Assembly: GCF_018119405.1 (NCBI RefSeq)
Contig: NZ_JAGPWC010000009.1
Location: 32,337 to 96,336, forward strand
DNA from: Massilia sp. ST3
GTDB taxonomy: Bacteria; Pseudomonadota; Gammaproteobacteria; Burkholderiales; Burkholderiaceae_D
Direction: 5' to 3'
Length of the DNA stretch: 64,000 nt
Position 1 is the stretch's first letter. Each line of letters opens with the position of its first letter. This document shows, piece by piece, positions 42,055-55,033 of the stretch. The notes under the pieces are model-generated. The model saw only the letters and a program-made list of their open reading frames with translations. It searched no databases and had not been told where the DNA came from. The position numbers and the translations under genes were made by a program.

Positions 42055-42944
42055 GGCGCGCCCCGTCCTTCCAGCAGGCCGGCCAGGCAGGCGCGGAAGC
42101 CCTCGGCCGTCTCCGGGTGCTTGAGGCCGATGGCGGCGGTCGCCTTCAGGTAGCCCAGCTTGGAACCGCAGTCGTAGCGCTGGCCCGCGTAGCGGTAGGC
42201 CAGCACCCGCTCTTCCTTCATCAGCGAGGCGATGCCGTCGGTGAGCTGGATTTCGCCGCCGGCGCCCGTGCCCAGGTTCTCGAGATGCTCGAAGATCGAT
42301 CCCGACAGCACGTAGCGGCCGACCACGGCCAGGGTCGACGGCGCGACCTCGGGCTGGGGCTTCTCGACGATGCCGGCCACCAGTTCCAGGCCGGCGCGGT
42401 AAGGCGAGGCGCTGACGATGCCGTACTGGCGCGTGTGCTCGCGCGGGACGTCCTGCACCGCCAGGATGCTGCTGCGCTCGTAGGCATAGACGTCGGCCAT
42501 CTGGGCCAGCACCGGCTTCTGGCCGGCCGCCGTGTCCATGAAGTCGTCCGCCAGCAGCACCGCGAAGGGTTCGTTGCCGACCACGGGACGCGCGCACAGC
42601 ACCGCGTGGCCCAGCCCCAGGGGCTCGGACTGGCGGATGTAGATGCAGTTGACGTTCTTCGGGATCACGTTGCGCACCACCTCCAGCAGGGCGTGCTTGC
42701 CGGCCTGCTCGAGCTCCGACTCGAGCTCGTAGGCCTTGTCGAAATGGTCCTCGATGGCGCGCTTGTTGCGGCCCGTGATAAAGATCAGCTCGGTCACGCC
42801 GGCCGCCACCGCCTCCTCGACCGCGTACTGGATCAGCGGCTTGTCGACGATGGGCAGCATTTCCTTCGGCTGCGCCTTGGTGGCCGGCAGGAAGCGGCTG
42901 CCCAGGCCCGCCACGGGAAACACGGCTTTGCGAATCAGGTTCAT
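42051..42944 (-). CDS. galU: UTP-glucose-1-phosphate uridylyltransferase
   Basis: Makes UDP-glucose for exopolysaccharide, lipopolysaccharide and other glycans. The 297-residue product begins [20 protein letters not shown], with the nucleotide-binding [20 protein letters not shown] signature. LLADDFMD (metal-binding region) lies near residue 130 and [15 protein letters not shown] near 210. Length is typical. The gene lies 10 bp after ligA and overlaps def by 4 bp, making ligA-galU-def a tight series. An AAGG sequence serves as ribosome-binding site. Confidence 0.95.
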   Translation of the reverse strand: MNLIRKAVFPVAGLGSRFLPATKAQPKEMLPIVDKPLIQYAVEEAVAAGVTELIFITGRNKRAIEDHFDKAYELESELEQAGKHALLEVVRNVIPKNVNCIYIRQSEPLGLGHAVLCARPVVGNEPFAVLLADDFMDTAAGQKPVLAQMADVYAYERSSILAVQDVPREHTRQYGIVSASPYRAGLELVAGIVEKPQPEVAPSTLAVVGRYVLSGSIFEHLENLGTGAGGEIQLTDGIASLMKEERVLAYRYAGQRYDCGSKLGYLKATAAIGLKHPETAEGFRACLAGLLEGRGAP

Positions 42945-42954
42945 ACCTTGGCTT

Positions 42955-45312
<2,358 letters not shown>

Positions 45313-46518
45313 TCAGCTGAACAGGCGCAGCGCGCGGGTCGAGCCGGCCGGGATGTCCGAAGCTTCCATCTCTTCGTAGAACTCGGCGACCTGGCTCTTG
45401 ATCTCGGCCAGGGCTTCGTCCATCAAGGGCTGGTCGCCGTCGTCGACGATGGTCGCGTCCAGGCGCGCCGTCAGCGCCTTGGCGCAGTCGATCATGGCGC
45501 CGAAGCCGTCGCGCGCCGGCGGCACGCAGGGCACGTCGAGCAGCAGGGTCAGGCGCGAGGTGCTGTCGGCGCCCAGGGTCACGTTGGTCGAGAGCGTGAA
45601 CAGCACGGCGCCCGCGCCGCCCGCTTCCCGGTCGGGCATGGCGAAGCGGCCGTCGGGGCGCACGTCGAAGCCCTGGTTTTCCAGCGCGCCGATCAGGGTC
45701 GAGATCGCCCAGGGAGCGCCGTTGGCGGCCAGGTTCACGCCCAGCTGGGCGTCGTGGCCGGCCACGAAACGGTGCAGGGTGCGTGCTTCGCTCATCACCT
45801 CGATCATGTCCGGCACTTCCGGCGTGGCGCCGATCTCGTCGGCCACCGCGTGGAGGCGGGTGACCAGTTCGGAATACTCGATCTCGTTCAGTGCGGTGGT
45901 GCGGGTGGCCATCTGCACGCCGGCCTGCAGCTTGGTGTAGACGCCGCCGTGCACGATCGGCTCCCAGTCGCCGCTGACGGCGTAGCCGATGTAGTGGATC
46001 GGCTTGTTGCCCACGCGGCGCAGCTTGTGCAGCGAAGGCAGGATCTTGTCGCCGCGCACCGGCACTTCGAGCGACAGCGGGATCAGGCAGTCGATCAGCG
46101 GATCGACCAGGCATTCGGCCAGTTCGGCCGGCGGCATGTCGGGCTTGGCGCCGGGCAGCGCATCGGCGAGGCCGACGGTGGAGGCGGAGGTGGAGACGGA
46201 ACCCGAGGCCGCGGGAGCGGCGCGCGGCGCGGGAGCCGGCACGGTGGGCTCGAGCGGGGCACCGGCGTCCGGCGACAGCGGGGTCAGGGGGGCCAGCGGC
46301 GGCTCCGCCGACAGGTCGAGCACCGGTTCCTGGCGCTCGGCGCCCTCGCCCGCGGCGTTCGGCTCGGCGCCGCTGCGCATCAGGACGTCGTCATGGTCCG
46401 AGGCAAAGGCGCGCTCGACGCTCTTCCTGGCCTTGTACTCCTGCCATTTGTTGTAGGTGATGACGCCGACGACGAACACGCCGCCGGCCGCGATCAGGCT
46501 CATTTGGAAATCAGTCAT
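45313..46518 (-). CDS. zipA: Cell division protein ZipA-like
   Basis: ZipA anchors FtsZ to the inner membrane during division. The 401-residue product starts with an N-terminal membrane anchor (MSLIAAGGVFVVGVITY, residues 6-22), then a short basic segment, a long Pro/Ala-rich linker (about 60-130), and a C-terminal globular domain (from about 140, with KPIHYIGYAVSGDWEP) that in ZipA binds the FtsZ tail. Similarity to E. coli ZipA is limited, so position (between smc and ligA, as in Burkholderiales) carries part of the evidence. It is 110 bp after a hybrid kinase gene that separates it from smc. Confidence 0.85.
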   Translation of the reverse strand: MTDFQMSLIAAGGVFVVGVITYNKWQEYKARKSVERAFASDHDDVLMRSGAEPNAAGEGAERQEPVLDLSAEPPLAPLTPLSPDAGAPLEPTVPAPAPRAAPAASGSVSTSASTVGLADALPGAKPDMPPAELAECLVDPLIDCLIPLSLEVPVRGDKILPSLHKLRRVGNKPIHYIGYAVSGDWEPIVHGGVYTKLQAGVQMATRTTALNEIEYSELVTRLHAVADEIGATPEVPDMIEVMSEARTLHRFVAGHDAQLGVNLAANGAPWAISTLIGALENQGFDVRPDGRFAMPDREAGGAGAVLFTLSTNVTLGADSTSRLTLLLDVPCVPPARDGFGAMIDCAKALTARLDATIVDDGDQPLMDEALAEIKSQVAEFYEEMEASDIPAGSTRALRLFS

Positions 46519-46628
46519 GCTGCGTATGCCTCAGTAGCGAATGCTGCGAATTCATTCAATAAGATGTCCTGCGTCATGCGGGACATGCCATCATACCAAC
46601 TCCCCGTGCCCCGCGCCATGGCGCGGGC

Positions 46629-48833
46629 TCAGGCGGCCTGCTCTTCGGCAAGCCAGCGCGCCAGTTCGTCCATCGCCACCGGCTTCACGAAATAGGCGTC
46701 GATGCCGGCCGCCGCGCTCGACAGGCGGTCGAACGGCTGGCCGTAGCCGGTCATGGCCGCCAGCCGGATGCCCTCCAGCCCCGGCAGGCGGCGCAGCCGG
46801 CGCGCCAGTTCGTTGCCGTCCATGTCCGGCAGGCCGATGTCGAGGAAGCAGACCTGGGGATCGAAGGCGCGCGCCTTGTCCAGCGCCGCTTCGGCGCGGT
46901 AGGCGATCGCCACCTCGTGCCCGACCGCGCGCAGGAACATGGCCGCCAGTTCGGCCGAGTCGGCGTTGTCGTCCACCACCATCACGCGCAGGGAAGCGCC
47001 GGCCGGGACGGCTTGCGCGTCCGGCACTGCCGCGTCTTTCACCGCGGGCGGCCGATGCAGCGGCAAGCGGACCACGACCTCGCTGCCCTTCCCTTCGCCC
47101 TCGCTGCGGGCGGCGACCCCGCCGCCGTGCAGCTGCACCAGGCTGCGCACCAGCGCCAGGCCGATGCCGAGGCCGCCCTGGGAGCGGTCGGGCGTGCGCT
47201 TGCCCTGGCGGAACAGCTCGAAGGCGCTGGCCACCAGTTCGGGCGACATGCCGATGCCGTTGTCGCGCACCGCGATCTCGGCGAAACCGCCCTCGATGCG
47301 CATGGCCAGTTCGATGCGTCCGCCGGCCGGCGTGTACTTGGCGGCATTGGACAGCAGGTTCGACAGCACCTGCACCAGGCGCTTGCGGTCGCCGTGCACC
47401 ATCGCATAGCCTGCCGCGTCGGCGATCGCCAGCAGGTGCGAGCGCGCCTCGACCAGCGGACGCGCCTGCTCGGCCGCCTCGTCCACCAGCAGGCGCAGGG
47501 CGATGTCCTCGCGGTCCAGCGTGATCATGCCGCGCGTGACGCGCGACACGTCCAGCAGGTCGTCGATCAGGCCGGTCATGTGGGCGGTCTGGCGCCCGAT
47601 CACGCGGCCGATGTGTTCGATGCGCGCGGGGTCGCCCTTGGCCAGCGGCAGCAGCGAAGCCGCGGTGCGCACCGGCGCCAGCGGGTTGCGCAGCTCGTGG
47701 CCCAGCATGGCGAGGAATTCGTCCTTGCGCTGGTCGGCCTCGCGCAGCGCTTCCTGGGTCAGCTTCTGCTCATGGATGTCGGTGCAGGTGCCCATCCAGC
47801 GCCGGATCGCGCCGTCCTCGCCGCGCACCGGCAGCGCGCGTCCCAGCACCCAGCGCCATGCGCCGCTGTAGTGGCGCAGGCGGTACTCGACCTCGTAGGG
47901 CTCGCCGGTGGCGAGCGAATGGCGCCACTTGTCCCTGGCCAGGCCCTGGTCCTCGGGGTGGAACATGCCGTTCCACTTCTCGCCGTCGGTCTCGCCGGGC
48001 GTCACGCCCGTGAAGGCATACCACTGGTCGTTGTAGTAGTCGTGGAAGCCGTCCGGCAGGGTCGACCACACCATCTGCGGCATGGCGTTGGTGATCGCCT
48101 TGAACTTGGCTTCGATGTCGGCGAAGGCGCGCTCGGCATGGCGCATGGCCGAGATGTCGAGCACGAAGGCCACGCCGCGGCTGCGGTCGTCCTCGTCGGC
48201 GGCCGCCCCCACGAACACCGGCACGCGCGAGCCGTCGCGGTGGTAGAACTCCTTTTCGAAGGGCGCCACCGCGCCGCTCGCGCGCAGCTGGACCAGCGAG
48301 GCTTCGTCGGCGCCCACCCATTCGTCGGGCGTGAGCGCGCGCCAGGACAGGCCGCGCGTTACGTCGGCGCGCTCCAGTCCCAGCATCGCCAGGAAGGCCT
48401 GGTTGCAGTCGCTGACGGCGCCGTCATGGCGGTAGCGGACCACGCCGACCAGGCTCGATTCGACCAGGCGCTCGAGCGTGTCGCGCTGCACCGGCTGGCC
48501 GACGCAGAGCACGCCGGCGATGGCGCCGTCCGCCTCCCTGACAGGCGACAGCTGCAGGCGCAGGCACCCGCCGCCGGGCAGGTCCACGGTATCCGCGCCA
48601 TGCGCCGCCCGGCCTTCCATGACCGCGGCCACCAGCGCGTCCAGGCGGCCGGCGGCGTCCTCCCGCAGGCTGGCCAGCGGCGCGCGCAGGGCGGCGTTCG
48701 GCGCGATGGCCACGCCGGCGCGCGCGGCCACGCCCATCGGCACAGGCGAATCCTGGGCCAGCTGGTGGACGGCCCGGAGGGCTTCGGAATGGGGAAAGAC
48801 AGCGGTCATCGCGGCGCGTGGTGTGGGGTCCAT
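46629..48833 (-). CDS. PAS-domain hybrid histidine kinase with receiver domain
   Basis: A soluble-looking sensor kinase. The 734-residue product has up to three PAS-type segments (about 10-100, 110-225 and 235-360; the last with [12 protein letters not shown] and [10 protein letters not shown]). HisKA follows with His379 ([12 protein letters not shown]), then HATPase ([30 protein letters not shown]) and a receiver ([27 protein letters not shown]). No membrane segment is seen. It lies between smc and zipA, which are usually adjacent in related bacteria, and may therefore be an insertion. No Shine-Dalgarno sequence is evident at the ATG (48833) or at the next ATG (48809), so the start is uncertain. 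Confidence 0.9.
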   Translation of the reverse strand: MDPTPRAAMTAVFPHSEALRAVHQLAQDSPVPMGVAARAGVAIAPNAALRAPLASLREDAAGRLDALVAAVMEGRAAHGADTVDLPGGGCLRLQLSPVREADGAIAGVLCVGQPVQRDTLERLVESSLVGVVRYRHDGAVSDCNQAFLAMLGLERADVTRGLSWRALTPDEWVGADEASLVQLRASGAVAPFEKEFYHRDGSRVPVFVGAAADEDDRSRGVAFVLDISAMRHAERAFADIEAKFKAITNAMPQMVWSTLPDGFHDYYNDQWYAFTGVTPGETDGEKWNGMFHPEDQGLARDKWRHSLATGEPYEVEYRLRHYSGAWRWVLGRALPVRGEDGAIRRWMGTCTDIHEQKLTQEALREADQRKDEFLAMLGHELRNPLAPVRTAASLLPLAKGDPARIEHIGRVIGRQTAHMTGLIDDLLDVSRVTRGMITLDREDIALRLLVDEAAEQARPLVEARSHLLAIADAAGYAMVHGDRKRLVQVLSNLLSNAAKYTPAGGRIELAMRIEGGFAEIAVRDNGIGMSPELVASAFELFRQGKRTPDRSQGGLGIGLALVRSLVQLHGGGVAARSEGEGKGSEVVVRLPLHRPPAVKDAAVPDAQAVPAGASLRVMVVDDNADSAELAAMFLRAVGHEVAIAYRAEAALDKARAFDPQVCFLDIGLPDMDGNELARRLRRLPGLEGIRLAAMTGYGQPFDRLSSAAAGIDAYFVKPVAMDELARWLAEEQAA

Positions 48834-48909
48834 GGCTGAGCAGCCGCGGCGAGTGTAGCACAGCGCAACAATGACCCGAACACGGCAGGACCGCGCCTGC
48901 CGGCCATGT

Positions 48910-51900
48910 TCAAGCGGCCGCCAGGTCGGCCGCCGACTCCATGTCCACCGCGACGATGCGCGATACGCCCTGCTCCTGCATGGTCACGCCGATCAGCTGG
49001 CTGGCCATCTCCATCGCGATCTTGTTGTGCGAGATGAACAGGAACTGGGTGTGCTCGGACATGCGCTTGACCATGCGGCAGAAGCGCTCGGTGTTGGCGT
49101 CGTCGAGCGGCGCATCGACCTCGTCCAGCAGGCAGAATGGCGCCGGATTCAGGCGGAACATCGAGAACACCAGCGCGGTCGCGGTCAGGGCCTTCTCGCC
49201 GCCGGACAGCAGGTGGATGGTGGCGTTCTTCTTGCCCGGCGGCTGGGCCATCACCTGCACGCCGGCGTCGAGGATCTCGTCGCCCGTCATGACCAGCCTC
49301 GCGTTGCCGCCGCCGAACAGGATCGGGAACAGTTCCGAGAAGTGGCCGTTGACGCGATCGAAAGTGTCCTGCAGCAGCTCGCGCGTCTCGCGGTCGATGC
49401 GGTGGATCGCGTCTTCCAGGGTGGCGATGGCTTCCTGCAGGTCGGCGTTCTGCGAATCGAGGAAACGCTTGCGCTCGGTGGCCGTGGCCAGTTCCTCGAC
49501 CGCGGCCAGGTTGACCGCGCCGAGCGAGGCGATCGCGTTCGTCAGGCGCGTGACCTCGCCCTGCAGCCAGGACGGCTTGACGTCGGGGTCGAGCTTCTCC
49601 GCCAGCGCCGCCACGGCGGCTTCGTCGGCGCCGGTGGCGGCCAGGGCCTCGGCGTACTGCTCCTGGTTCAGGCGCGCGGCCTGTTCCTTGAGCTGCATTT
49701 CGGTGATGCGGTCGCGCTGCGGCTGCAGGCTGCGCTCGGCCTGCATGCGGCTTTCCTCGGCGTGGCGCAGCTGCTGGGTGATCTGGTCGAGTTCATGGCG
49801 CGCGTCGGCCAGGGCGCGCTCCTGGGCGCTGCGGCGGTCCAGCAGTTCCTGCAGGCCCTCGTGGGCGGTGCCGGCTTCCAGCGCTTCGAGCTCCAGCCTG
49901 CCCTGGGCCAGGCTGGCGGCCACCTGCCCGGCCTGGGTGGCGGCGGTGGCGATGTTGCGGCGCAGTTCCTCGATGCGGGCGCGCTGCGAGCGTTCGGCGA
50001 ACTGGGCTTCCTGGGCGCTGCGTTCCAGCTCGCGCAGTTTCTCGCGCGCCTGGGTAAGCATCTGTTCCCTCTCGAGGAAGGCGGTCTGGCCATCCTCGTG
50101 GGCGCCCTGCAGCTCGGCCAGTTCCATGTCGAGCTGCTCGAATTCCTGCTCGGCTTCCGCAGCGGCCTGGCGCTGCTCGGCTTCCTGGGCGGCGATCTCG
50201 GAGAGGTCGGCCGCGATCTGGCCGCTGCGCTGGTTGAAGCGGGCTTCGATCTCGCTCTGCTTGAGCACCTCGATCTGCAGCGCGTGGACTTCGCGCGTCA
50301 GGCTGCCGACGCGCTGGCGCGCATCCTGCAGGCGGCGCGACAAATCGGCGACGGCGGCGTCGGCGCGGACGGCGCGGGCGCGCGCCTCGTCGGCCAGCAG
50401 GGCCTGGGCGCGCAGTTGCTTAGCCGTGTTGTCGATCTCGTGCTGGCGCGCCAGCATGCCGTCCTGTTCGGCGTCCGGCGCGTGAAAGCGTACCGCGGAC
50501 TGGGTCACGATGTGGCCCTGGCGGGTGACGAAGCTGCCGCCCTGCGGCAGGCGGCCGCGCTCGGCGAAGGCGTCGGCCGTGTGCTCGGCCACGAAGACGT
50601 GGTGCAGCCAGTCGTTCAGGACCCCGCGCACGCCGGGGTCGTTCAGGCGCAGCAGGCTGGCCAGGGGTTTCAGCCCAGGGACGTCGGCGGCGGGCGCCCC
50701 CGGTTGCGGCGCATACAGCGCCAGGCGCGCCGGCGGCGCATCGCCGAAGAAGGCCTTGGCCCAGTCGATGTTCGACATCTCCAGCGCGTTCGAGCGTTCG
50801 CGCAGCACCGCTTCGAGAGCGGCCTCCCAGCCCTCTTCGATGTCGAGTTTCTGCCACAGGCGCGGCAGCCTGGACAGCTCGTGCTTTTCCAGCCAGGGCT
50901 GGACCTTGCCCTGGGTTTGCACCCGGTCCTGCATCTGGCGCAGGGCTTGCAGGCGCGCTTCCAGCTGGGCGCTGGCGGCGCTTTCGCCCTGGACCTGCGC
51001 GTGGGCGTCCTTGCGCTCCTGCTCGACCGCGTCCTGGCGCGCCGTGGCGTCGTCCAGCAGCATGGTCTGCTCTTCCAGCGCCAGCTGCTTTTCCTCGAGC
51101 TGCATGCGCAGGTTGTCGAGGGTGGCGCTGTCCGGCAGGTTCAGGCCACTGCGCTCCTGCTGCAGGCGCTCGCGCCGCGCCGCCAGGTTAGTCAGGATGC
51201 CGGCGGCGTTGCGCTGGTGGGCCGAGGACAGTTCGATGCGCTGCTGCACCTGCATGATGCGGGCCCGCGATTCGGTCGATTTTTCCTGGGCCGCGCGCCA
51301 GGCGCTTTCGAGCTCCGGCAGGCGCTCGTTATGGACCTCGACCGCGATCTGGGCGCCTTCCGCACGCGCGGCCAGCTCCTCCAGGTTCATCTCGGCTTCC
51401 TCGAGCTGCTCGCGGGTTTCCTGTTCCTGGGCCAGCCACTGGTCGCGCTGGGCCGCCAGGGTGCCGAGCTGGTTCTGCAGGCGGGTGCGCGACTCGACCA
51501 CGAACTTGATCTGGGCTTCCAGGCTGCCGATCTCGGAATTGGTCTGGTACAGCGCGCCCTGGGCCTGGTGCAGGCGGTCGCCGGTGGCGAAGTGGGACTG
51601 GCGCATGTGTTCCAGGTCCAGCTCCACGCTGCGCAGCTTGGCCGTCTGTTCCTCCAGGCCGGTCTGGGCTTCTTCCATCTCCTTGAAGAAGCGCACCTGT
51701 TCCGCCTTGGCCTCGTTCTTGCGCAGCAGCCAGAGCAGCTTCTGCTTTTCCTCCTGGTCGGCCTGCAGCTGGTGGAAGCGGTTGGCCACCGCGGCCTGGG
51801 CCTCGAGCTTGTCCAGGTTGGCGTTCAGCTCGCGCAGGATGTCTTCCACGCGCAGCAGGTTCTCGCGCGTGTCGGACAGGCGGTTCTCGGTCTCGCGGCG

Positions 51901-52428
51901 GCGTTCCTTGTACTTGGAGACGCCGGCGGCTTCCTCGAGGAAGACACGCAGCTCTTCCGGGCGCGACTCGATGATGCGGGCGATCATGCCCTGGCCGATG
52001 ATGGCGTAGGCGCGCGGGCCGAGGCCGGTGCCGAGGAAGATGTCCTGGATGTCGCGCCGGCGTACCGGCTGGCTGTTGATGTAATAGGTGGAGGTGCCGT
52101 CGCGCGTGAGGGTGCGCTTGACGGCGATCTCGGCGTACTGGCCCCACTGCCCGGCCGCCTTGCCGGCGCTGTTGTCGAACACCAGTTCGACCGAGGCGCG
52201 CCCGGCCGGCTTGCGGTGGGTCGAGCCGTTGAAGATCACGTCCTGCATCGACTCGCCGCGCAGCTCGGAAGCCTTGGATTCGCCCAGCACCCAGCGCACC
52301 GCGTCGATGATGTTGGACTTGCCGCAGCCGTTCGGGCCGACCACGCCGACGAGCTGTCCCGGTACCTGGAAATTGGTGGGATCGACGAAAGACTTGAATC
52401 CCGACAATTTAATGGAGGAGAGGCGCAC
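48910..52428 (-). CDS. smc: Chromosome segregation/condensation protein SMC (GTG start)
   Basis: The SMC ATPase organises and helps separate the chromosome with ScpA and ScpB. The 1172-residue product has the N-terminal Walker A GPNGCGKSNI (about 32-41). Two long coiled coils run to and from a hinge (about 520-650). At the C-terminus, ABC signature LLSGGEKALTATALVFSMFR (near 1078) and Walker B LLDEVDAPLDD are present. Length is canonical. The start is GTG at 52428 with AAGGA upstream. It leads the minus-strand series kinase-zipA-ligA-galU-def. A dispersed repeat B element precedes it. Confidence 0.97.
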   Translation of the reverse strand: MRLSSIKLSGFKSFVDPTNFQVPGQLVGVVGPNGCGKSNIIDAVRWVLGESKASELRGESMQDVIFNGSTHRKPAGRASVELVFDNSAGKAAGQWGQYAEIAVKRTLTRDGTSTYYINSQPVRRRDIQDIFLGTGLGPRAYAIIGQGMIARIIESRPEELRVFLEEAAGVSKYKERRRETENRLSDTRENLLRVEDILRELNANLDKLEAQAAVANRFHQLQADQEEKQKLLWLLRKNEAKAEQVRFFKEMEEAQTGLEEQTAKLRSVELDLEHMRQSHFATGDRLHQAQGALYQTNSEIGSLEAQIKFVVESRTRLQNQLGTLAAQRDQWLAQEQETREQLEEAEMNLEELAARAEGAQIAVEVHNERLPELESAWRAAQEKSTESRARIMQVQQRIELSSAHQRNAAGILTNLAARRERLQQERSGLNLPDSATLDNLRMQLEEKQLALEEQTMLLDDATARQDAVEQERKDAHAQVQGESAASAQLEARLQALRQMQDRVQTQGKVQPWLEKHELSRLPRLWQKLDIEEGWEAALEAVLRERSNALEMSNIDWAKAFFGDAPPARLALYAPQPGAPAADVPGLKPLASLLRLNDPGVRGVLNDWLHHVFVAEHTADAFAERGRLPQGGSFVTRQGHIVTQSAVRFHAPDAEQDGMLARQHEIDNTAKQLRAQALLADEARARAVRADAAVADLSRRLQDARQRVGSLTREVHALQIEVLKQSEIEARFNQRSGQIAADLSEIAAQEAEQRQAAAEAEQEFEQLDMELAELQGAHEDGQTAFLEREQMLTQAREKLRELERSAQEAQFAERSQRARIEELRRNIATAATQAGQVAASLAQGRLELEALEAGTAHEGLQELLDRRSAQERALADARHELDQITQQLRHAEESRMQAERSLQPQRDRITEMQLKEQAARLNQEQYAEALAATGADEAAVAALAEKLDPDVKPSWLQGEVTRLTNAIASLGAVNLAAVEELATATERKRFLDSQNADLQEAIATLEDAIHRIDRETRELLQDTFDRVNGHFSELFPILFGGGNARLVMTGDEILDAGVQVMAQPPGKKNATIHLLSGGEKALTATALVFSMFRLNPAPFCLLDEVDAPLDDANTERFCRMVKRMSEHTQFLFISHNKIAMEMASQLIGVTMQEQGVSRIVAVDMESAADLAAA

Positions 52429-52514
52429 GTTCCTTCGGCAGTGTAGCTAGCGATAAAACCGCATCATATCACCGCTTGCTTGCTGCATGAGCAAGAATCG
52501 TTGACCGGGAAACA

Positions 52515-52620
52515 CGTAGGGTGGACGGGTTCCTCGTCCACGCGGTGATAGTTAGTCCTTCCGTTCTCGCGCACGTGCCGGGAGACGTGGTTTGAACGCG
52601 TCGGCGGCGGAGCCGCCGAC
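52515..52620. repeat. Dispersed repeat family B, locus 2
   Basis: GTAGGGTGGACGGGTTCCTC with its closing arm GTCCAC (52516-52541) forms a 7-bp stem. TTTGAACGCGTCGGCGGCGG, extended to 52620, forms a GTCGGCGGC/GCCGCCGAC hairpin and equals the reverse complement of locus 1. It fills the gap between DUF1631 and smc. Confidence 0.7.
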
Positions 52621-52621
52621 C

Positions 52622-54889
52622 CTACGCCGCGGCTGACGTGGCGTCGTTGACCGCCACCGCTTCGCTCAGCACCCTGCCGACCACGCCTTCCGGCGCGAGC
52701 ACCTTGATGCTGCCGCTGCGGAAAGCTTCCGCCAGGCGCTCGGCGGGCAGCGAGAAGGCTTCCTGGCGCCCCGCGCCCGAGAAGATGAACAGGCTGCGCA
52801 GCGGGCTGACCCAGGCCAGCTTGACCTTGCGCACCGCGCCGCCGCCCGAGAACTCGAGGCGCATGCCGCGCTCCAGCGCCGCCAGCGCCGCCGTGGCCGG
52901 GTCGGCGTCCTCGGCCTCCAGGCCGGCGGCTTCGGCCTGTTCCTGGGCGATGCGGCGCAGCGCGTCCCGCTGGGCGGCTTCGACGGCCAGTTCCAGCTGG
53001 CGCTCGGGCGAGACTTCGATCGGGGCGCGGACGATAGCGGCGTGGTATTCGGCCAGCTCGGCGAAGAACTGCAGGCGCTCGGCATCCTGCCAGCGCACCG
53101 CGTCCAGCCACTTGTTGAGCGTGGTGAGCAGCCCGGGCAGCGACTTGATCAGGGCCTTGCGCTGCTCCTGGGTGGCCTTGGGCTTGACGCTCCAGACCAG
53201 GTCGTCCATCGCGCGGGTGGCGTTGTCCACCGCGCCCGGCTTGCTGTCCTCGATGCTGTAGGCAAAGGTCAGCACCGGGGTCCAGCGCTGCTCCAGGAAG
53301 CCGGACACGAAGGCGGCCACCTCTTCGCCCGCGAGGCGCACCGCGATGGCGCGCTGGGCGCTGCGCCGGGCCGCGGCCTGCTTCTCGATCCGGGTGGCCT
53401 GGGCGATGGGACCGGCGATCGCGGCCTGCTCCGCCTGTTCGCGCGCCGCCAGCCCTGCTTCCAGCTCGGCCACGGCGGCCGCGAATTCGGGCTGGTCCTG
53501 GGTGGCGATGCGGCCGACGCTGCTGCGCATGGCGTGCAGCAGCGGGTCGTCGGCGCCCTGCGGCTGTTCCCAGCCGGCTTTCGACAGCAGGTCCAGCATG
53601 CGCCGCGCCGGGTGGGCTTCCTCGAAGAAGAAGCTGCGGTCACGCAGGGCCGCCTTGAGCACCGGCACCTGCAGGAATTCGATCAGGCCGCGCGTCTCGG
53701 GCGGAATGCTCTCGTCCAGCAGGACGGTCTCGAAGATGCGCGACAGCAGGTCGAGCGTGGTTTCGTCGCCGCGCGACAGGCTGCCCCTGGGCAGGTCGGC
53801 GCGCAGGCGCGGCAAATAGAAGACCTTGTGCGCGCCGCCGGCGGCCGCCGCGGACGCGGCCGAGGCGGGAACCATGGCGCCTGCGGGAAGCATGCGCGCC
53901 AGGACGTCGAGCAGCGGCGCCGGCGCTCCGGCCGCCGCTACCCCGGCCACGGCGTGCGCGTCCGCGGCATGGCCGGATGGGGGCGCCGCTCCGGACGCCT
54001 GCCCTGCCGGCGCGAAGCCGGCCGCGCTCGGGCGCCAGCCGCCCGCGCCCGGCGGCAAGTCGGGAATCAGGGGAATCTCGAGGTCGCCCGGCTCCGGCGC
54101 CGCGGCCTCGGCGCCGAACAGGCGGCGCAGCTGCTGCGACATCGACGCCTCGCGCCGCGCGCGCTCGGCCTTGCGGGCGGCGCTGTCGTCGGTCTTGGCG
54201 AAGCGGTCGGCGCCGCGGGCACGGGCCGGCTTGAGCTGCTCGTTGAGGGCCTCGTACATCGGGCCCAGGTCGAACACCAGGCCGGGGCGCAGCAGCGGCG
54301 CCACCAGGCCATGGGCCTCGGGCTCGGGCTCGAATTCGCGCCAGGCTTCCTCCAGCGCCACCAGAAACACCTCCGGACGGAAGGGATTGCCGGCGGCGCG
54401 CACCAGGTCGCGCCCGAGCAGCACGCCAAGGCGCACGCCCAGGCAGGCAAGCTGCTCGGAATACTGGATGTCGAAGGGGCGGCTGACGGCGCCGAAGGCC
54501 AGCTTCTGGTCGATCTCTTCCAGGGGCACCAGGCTCAGCGCGACCGGCGCGCCTGCCCCCGGCTGCGGGTTCAGCGCCGCGAGTTCCTTGCTCAGGGCCA
54601 GTTCGATCCCGCTGCAGGCCAGGTGGAAGTAGGCGTAGGCGTTTTCCCTGAGCAGGTTGCCGGACTTGACGCGGCGCGCGGCCAGCCTGGGATCGGGGCC
54701 GGCGCTCGTCATGTCGAGCATGGCCGCCACCATGCGGTGAACCATCTCCATCACCTGGCCGTTGACGTGGCGGCAGGCGATACCGGCGAGCGCATCCAGG
54801 GTCGCCTGCCGGTCGGCGGCGGCCTTGCGGGCGGCGGGCGTCTGTGCGGATGGAATGGCCATGGCGTCGAGCAGGGGAGATTCCGCCAT
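52622..54889 (-). CDS. DUF1631-family protein
   Basis: A large, uncharacterised cytoplasmic protein. The 755-residue product has no signal peptide or clear membrane span. An Ala/Pro-rich low-complexity linker (about 275-350) splits an N-terminal helical part from a conserved C-terminal part (from about 370: FYLPRLRADLPRGSLSRGDE, SFFFEEAHPARRMLDLLSKA, LVWSVKPKATQEQRKALIKS). These segments and the C-terminal beta-rich end (LAWVSPLRSLFIFSGAGRQE) fit DUF1631, some members of which carry a PilZ-like end. That end might bind cyclic-di-GMP, but no RxxxR motif is clear. It is divergent from the KGG stress gene. Confidence 0.8.
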   Translation of the reverse strand: MAESPLLDAMAIPSAQTPAARKAAADRQATLDALAGIACRHVNGQVMEMVHRMVAAMLDMTSAGPDPRLAARRVKSGNLLRENAYAYFHLACSGIELALSKELAALNPQPGAGAPVALSLVPLEEIDQKLAFGAVSRPFDIQYSEQLACLGVRLGVLLGRDLVRAAGNPFRPEVFLVALEEAWREFEPEPEAHGLVAPLLRPGLVFDLGPMYEALNEQLKPARARGADRFAKTDDSAARKAERARREASMSQQLRRLFGAEAAAPEPGDLEIPLIPDLPPGAGGWRPSAAGFAPAGQASGAAPPSGHAADAHAVAGVAAAGAPAPLLDVLARMLPAGAMVPASAASAAAAGGAHKVFYLPRLRADLPRGSLSRGDETTLDLLSRIFETVLLDESIPPETRGLIEFLQVPVLKAALRDRSFFFEEAHPARRMLDLLSKAGWEQPQGADDPLLHAMRSSVGRIATQDQPEFAAAVAELEAGLAAREQAEQAAIAGPIAQATRIEKQAAARRSAQRAIAVRLAGEEVAAFVSGFLEQRWTPVLTFAYSIEDSKPGAVDNATRAMDDLVWSVKPKATQEQRKALIKSLPGLLTTLNKWLDAVRWQDAERLQFFAELAEYHAAIVRAPIEVSPERQLELAVEAAQRDALRRIAQEQAEAAGLEAEDADPATAALAALERGMRLEFSGGGAVRKVKLAWVSPLRSLFIFSGAGRQEAFSLPAERLAEAFRSGSIKVLAPEGVVGRVLSEAVAVNDATSAAA

Positions 54890-54999
54890 TCTGCCACATT
54901 ATTTCCACAAAGCAATGGGTGCGCTTCAGATTGCTGCAAAGCGGTTGCGAGCCGTCCGCAAGGATGGGCCGCCCGACCCGCCGGTTATTGCATTGAGAT

Positions 55000-55033
55000 T
55001 GTAGGAGCTCGTCCTACACCGCATCAGGCGGTG
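55000..55033. promoter_or_regulatory. Adjacent palindromes before the KGG stress gene
   Basis: TGTAGGA-GCTCG-TCCTACA (55000-55018) is a perfect 7-bp repeat. It overlaps by two bases CACCGC-ATCAG-GCGGTG (55017-55033), another perfect repeat. They lie about 110-145 bp before the KGG gene and about 110-145 bp before the divergent DUF1631 start, so they could be operators or leader hairpins of either. The rest of the 256-bp gap shows nothing I can name. Confidence 0.4.

Noticed and set aside
48871..52446. 1191-residue open frame on the plus strand opposite smc
   Set aside because: Exact antisense of smc; no domain-like sequence.
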